Shown here in pieces: positions 61,393-64,000 of a DNA stretch of 64,000 nt (position 1 is the stretch's first letter; each line of letters starts with the position of its first letter). Position numbers and translations under genes: made by a program. The stretch is taken from positions 1,302,001-1,366,000 of the forward strand of contig NZ_JACHNE010000001.1 in assembly GCF_014205255.1 (NCBI RefSeq), written 5' to 3'. This stretch comes from Streptomyces caelestis. Its GTDB lineage: Bacteria > Actinomycetota > Actinomycetes > Streptomycetales > Streptomycetaceae. The notes under the pieces are model-generated. The model was given only the letters and a program-made list of their open reading frames with translations, was not told where the DNA came from and made no database searches.

Positions 61393-61411
61393 TTAGGTAA
61401 GCTTTACCTTA
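61393..61411. promoter_or_regulatory. DmdR/IdeR-type iron box
   Basis: TTAGGTAAGCTTTACCTTA, an almost symmetric 19-mer matching 14 of 19 positions of the TTAGGTTAGGCTAACCTAA consensus used by Streptomyces DmdR and mycobacterial IdeR. It is the only such AT-rich block in the 186 bp between two divergent starts, so iron-replete repression of both units is likely. Confidence 0.85.
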
Positions 61412-61524
61412 TTCATAGCATGGTCGTAAACAAGCCACAGACAAGTCACAGGAACGCTTCGCCCCCGCTCTCCACCGGCATGACCGGCGGTACAGGCGAG
61501 CCCCGCAGGAAGGCACACGACACC

Positions 61525-62571
61525 ATGCGACGCCCCTCGGTTCGCCGGATAACTGCGCTGGTCGCGGCCGGTCTGCTGCTCCCCGCCCTGGCCGCGTGCG
61601 GCTCCGGCGACAAGGACGGCGCAAGTGACGGCGGGGACCCCTCCCTCGTCATCTACACCGGCCGCAACGAGAAGCTTGTCAAGCCACTTCTGGACAAGCT
61701 GGAGAAGGCCGTGGACACCAAGGTCGAGGTGCGCTACGGCGACAGCGCCGAACTCGCCGCCCAGATCCTGGAGGAAGGAGACCGCACCAAGGCCGGGCTG
61801 TTCTTCTCCCAGGACGCCGGCGCACTGGGCGCCCTCTCCAGGGAGGGCATGCTGCAGAAACTGCCCCAGAGCACCCTCGACGAGGTGGACGAGGCGTACC
61901 GCGGTTCCGCCGGCGACTGGGTCGGCCTCTCGGGACGCGTCCGCGTCATCGCCTACAACCCGGACCAGGTCGACGAGGACGACGTCCCGGACAGTGTCTT
62001 CGACGTCGTCAAGCCGGCGTGGAAGGGCAAGGTGGGCTTCGCGCCGACCAACGCCTCCTTCCAGGCGTTCGTCACCGGCATGCGCGTCCTGAAGGGCGAT
62101 GACGCCACCCGCAAGTGGCTTGCGGACCTGAAGGCGAACGGCGCCAAGACCTACGCCCACAACCTCGCCACCCTCGATGCCGTGGAGGCCGGTGAGGTCT
62201 CCCTCGGCCTGGTCAACCACTACTACTGGTACGAGCGCGTCGCCGAGAAGGGCGAGGACAAGGTCAACTCCAGGCTGCACTTCCTGCCCGGCAAGGACCC
62301 CGGCGCGCTGATCAACGTCTCCGGCGCGGGCATCCTGAAGGACAGCGGGCAGAGCGCGGCCGCCCAGAAGGCGGTGGACTACCTGCTGTCGAAGGAGGCG
62401 CAGAGCTACTTCGCGGACGAGACGAAGGAGTACCCGCTGGCCGCGGGTGTCACCAGCACCGTGGAGGACCTGCCTCCGCTGGAGTCGCTGCAGTCTCCCG
62501 ACATCGACCTCGGCAAGCTGGATTCCCTCCAGGAGACGCTGGCCATGCTCCAGGACGTCGGACTGGTCTGA
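61525..62571 (+). CDS. ferric-iron ABC transporter binding lipoprotein (FbpA/FutA-like)
   Basis: 348 residues. Lipoprotein signal with lipobox, LLLPALAACGSGDKD (Cys ~26). The mature part is a ferric-iron-binding type-II SBP: SLVIYTGRNEKLVKPLLDKL, RVIAYNPDQVDEDD, and SLGLVNHYYWYERVAEKGED, whose tyrosine pair is the FbpA-type iron ligand. ATG at 61525 (MRRPSVRRITALVAAG) is chosen; upstream frame to 61420 lacks signal character. AGGAAGG lies ~12 bp upstream. The permease gene follows within 6 bp. A DmdR/IdeR box is 114 bp upstream. Confidence 0.92.
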   Translation: MRRPSVRRITALVAAGLLLPALAACGSGDKDGASDGGDPSLVIYTGRNEKLVKPLLDKLEKAVDTKVEVRYGDSAELAAQILEEGDRTKAGLFFSQDAGALGALSREGMLQKLPQSTLDEVDEAYRGSAGDWVGLSGRVRVIAYNPDQVDEDDVPDSVFDVVKPAWKGKVGFAPTNASFQAFVTGMRVLKGDDATRKWLADLKANGAKTYAHNLATLDAVEAGEVSLGLVNHYYWYERVAEKGEDKVNSRLHFLPGKDPGALINVSGAGILKDSGQSAAAQKAVDYLLSKEAQSYFADETKEYPLAAGVTSTVEDLPPLESLQSPDIDLGKLDSLQETLAMLQDVGLV

Positions 62572-62577
62572 CCCGCC

Positions 62578-64000
62578 GTGCGCACATCACCGTCCACCTC
62601 GCGCCCGGCCGGGGCGGGGGCCCCGGCCGGGCGCGAGCGCGAGGCCGGCCCGGGCGACTCGGGTCGTTCACTCCGCAGGCCCAAATGGCCCCCCGCCCAA
62701 CGGAAAGGGCGTACGGCCGAGCGAAGGCCGCCCCTGGTCCTGCTCGTCCCCGCCGGCGTGGCCGCCCTCTTCGCCCTGCTGCCCCTCGGCTACCTCGCCG
62801 TCCGCGCCTGGGAACGCGGCCCCGCGTTCGCCTGGAATGTCGTCGCCGACGAACGCACACTCCAACTCCTCGGCCGCAGCCTCGGCCTGACCGCCGCCGT
62901 CGTGGCGGCCTGCCTGGTGCTGGGCGTCTCGCTGGCATGGCTGACCGTGCGCACCGCACTGCCCGCGACCCGCGCCTGGTCCGTGCTGGTCGCGCTGCCG
63001 CTGGCCGTGCCCAGTTATGTCGCCGCGTTCGCGTGGCTGTCAGCCGGGCCGGACCTCGCCGGGTTCGGCGGCGCGACACTGGCCCTGACACTGGTCAGCT
63101 TCCCGTACGTCCATCTGCCGGTCGCCGCCGCGCTCAGGGGCATCGACCCGGCGCAGGAGGAGGCCGCTCGCTCCCTCGGGCACGGCCCGCTGCGGACGTT
63201 CGTCAAGGTCACCCTGCCGCAACTGCGCCCGGCCGCCGCAGGTGGAGCACTGCTCGTCGCGCTGTACGTGCTCTCCGACTTCGGCGCAGTCTCCCTCATG
63301 CGGTACGACACCTTCACCCGCGCCATCCACACCTCCTACCGCGCGTCCTTCGACCGCACGCCGGCCGCCGCGCTCAGCGTGGTGCTGGTGGTGATGACGA
63401 TCGCGCTGGTCGCCGCCGAGACCCGTACCCGCGGCCGGGCCGGACACGCCAGAACCGGAACCGGCACCGCCCGCCCGGCCGTTCCCCTCGCACTCGGCCG
63501 ATGGCGGCCGCTCGCCCTTCTGTGGTGCGGGGCGGTGGTGGCCGTCGCCGTGGCCTTCCCGCTGGGCACCCTCGGGTACTGGCTGACCGTCGGCAGCTCG
63601 GCCACCTGGGACCTGAGCGGGCTCGCTCAGACGGCCTGGACCACCCTCGGCGTCGCGGCGGCGGGCACGGGCCTCACCACGGTCCTCGCCCTGCCGGTCG
63701 GTGTGATCGCCGCCCGGCACCGGGGGCGCGGAGCCCGCCTGCTGGAGCAGGCGGCGTACGCGGGTCACGCGCTGCCCGGTATCACGGTCGCGCTCGCCCT
63801 GGTGTTCTTCGCCGTGCGCTACGCATACCCCTTGTACCAGCAACTCCCGCTCCTGGTCTGCGCCTACGCCGTCCTCTTCCTACCGGTCGCGGTGGCCGCC
63901 ACCCGCGCGGCCGTGCTCCAGGCACCGCCCGTCCTGGAGGATGTGGCCCGCTCGCTCGGCCGACGGCCATGGCAGGTCCTCCGCGAGGTCACCGTCCCGC
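62578..64000 (+). CDS. ferric-iron ABC transporter permease (FbpB-like), 3' end outside the window
   Basis: Partial; at least 474 residues, two-domain inner-membrane permease. After a hydrophilic Pro/Arg/Gly-rich ~50-residue N-terminus come about twelve membrane segments in two halves, each with an EAA-type loop: EEAARSLGHGPLRTFVKVTL and EDVARSLGRRPWQVLREVTV, the ATPase-contacting motif of Fe3+ permeases. GTG at 62578 lies 6 bp after the binding-protein stop; downstream there is no ATG or GTG in frame before the first helix, so this start is favoured even though a 16-bp hairpin then falls inside codons ~8-19. The ATPase gene should lie just beyond the window. Confidence 0.9.
   Translation, partial: MRTSPSTSRPAGAGAPAGREREAGPGDSGRSLRRPKWPPAQRKGRTAERRPPLVLLVPAGVAALFALLPLGYLAVRAWERGPAFAWNVVADERTLQLLGRSLGLTAAVVAACLVLGVSLAWLTVRTALPATRAWSVLVALPLAVPSYVAAFAWLSAGPDLAGFGGATLALTLVSFPYVHLPVAAALRGIDPAQEEAARSLGHGPLRTFVKVTLPQLRPAAAGGALLVALYVLSDFGAVSLMRYDTFTRAIHTSYRASFDRTPAAALSVVLVVMTIALVAAETRTRGRAGHARTGTGTARPAVPLALGRWRPLALLWCGAVVAVAVAFPLGTLGYWLTVGSSATWDLSGLAQTAWTTLGVAAAGTGLTTVLALPVGVIAARHRGRGARLLEQAAYAGHALPGITVALALVFFAVRYAYPLYQQLPLLVCAYAVLFLPVAVAATRAAVLQAPPVLEDVARSLGRRPWQVLREVTVP
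62600..62635 (+). promoter_or_regulatory. perfect 16-bp hairpin at the binding-protein/permease junction
   Basis: CGCGCCCGGCCGGGGC (62600-62615), loop GGGG, then GCCCCGGCCGGGCGCG (62620-62635). 29 nt after the binding-protein stop. Such structures between binding-protein and permease genes stabilise the upstream message or attenuate read-through. Confidence 0.7.

Noticed and set aside
58684..62571. Siderophore biosynthesis cluster
   Set aside because: Only one adenylation-carrier protein is present; no condensation, hydroxylase or NIS synthetase gene is visible in the window, so the siderophore label is not justified.

Overview
The window is about 70% or more G+C, with strongly G/C-biased third codon positions, many GTG starts, 4-base GTGA/ATGA gene overlaps and Streptomyces-type families (EF-Tu3, DUF4291, Imm21, MocR and HxlR regulators, excalibur proteins). 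It is almost certainly chromosomal DNA from a Streptomyces. No tRNA, rRNA, CRISPR array, insertion sequence, prophage or large biosynthetic cluster is visible. It reads as metabolic and accessory chromosome carrying several decayed genes.

Layout. 1-10.4 kb: a hydrolase cut by the window edge, a decayed membrane-protein gene, a MocR/PdxR regulator, Tat-exported PhoD phosphatase, an ACT-GNAT acetyltransferase, a Cys/Met-type PLP lyase divergent from an Lrp regulator, a DUF885 metallopeptidase-like protein, a broken SDR gene and an orphan Imm21 protein. 10.6-17.8 kb: the coupled sbcD-sbcC nuclease genes, a YigZ protein, and SixA coupled to a degenerate cysteinyl-tRNA-synthetase-like protein. 18-21 kb: a BtuFCD-type corrinoid importer behind a cobalamin riboswitch. 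21-29 kb: CoA-binding protein, an APC permease whose ribosome site lies inside a predicted hairpin, PobA, an ArsR/CDF metal-efflux pair, YbaK, an XRE-cupin regulator, two left-handed beta-helix proteins and DedA. 29-41 kb: phosphoketolase, a sigma-like/zinc-finger/TM/ricin fusion, a frameshifted galU, a thioesterase, envelope proteins, an MFS pump, a SpeE-like protein and the stringent-type EF-Tu paralogue tuf3. 41-52 kb: TVP38 protein, thiolase with HxlR regulator, UppP, DUF4291, SnoaL-like protein, Lnt, and a monooxygenase/Gfo-Idh pair divergent from a TetR regulator with two operators. 52-58.5 kb: Ung, a peptide-binding lipoprotein, two tandem SDR genes, an excalibur protein and a HipA-like kinase/DUF3037 pair.

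58.7-64 kb is the most interesting part. One 19-bp DmdR/IdeR-type iron box lies between two divergent units. To the right is a ferric-iron ABC importer (binding lipoprotein, then a permease that runs off the window, with a perfect 16-bp hairpin at their junction). To the left is a single 884-residue protein joining an adenylation domain, a carrier domain and an integral-membrane acyltransferase-3 domain. In logic this resembles the separate DltA, DltC and DltB proteins collapsed into one polypeptide, apparently under iron control. I know of no characterised system with this makeup; substrate and acceptor are unknown.

Other recurring themes are three copies of a short Streptomyces-type intergenic repeat (one inside the 3' end of the PLP lyase gene), paired palindromes between divergent regulator/target genes, and at least five broken or truncated genes. 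All functional calls come from reading the sequence; no database search was run.
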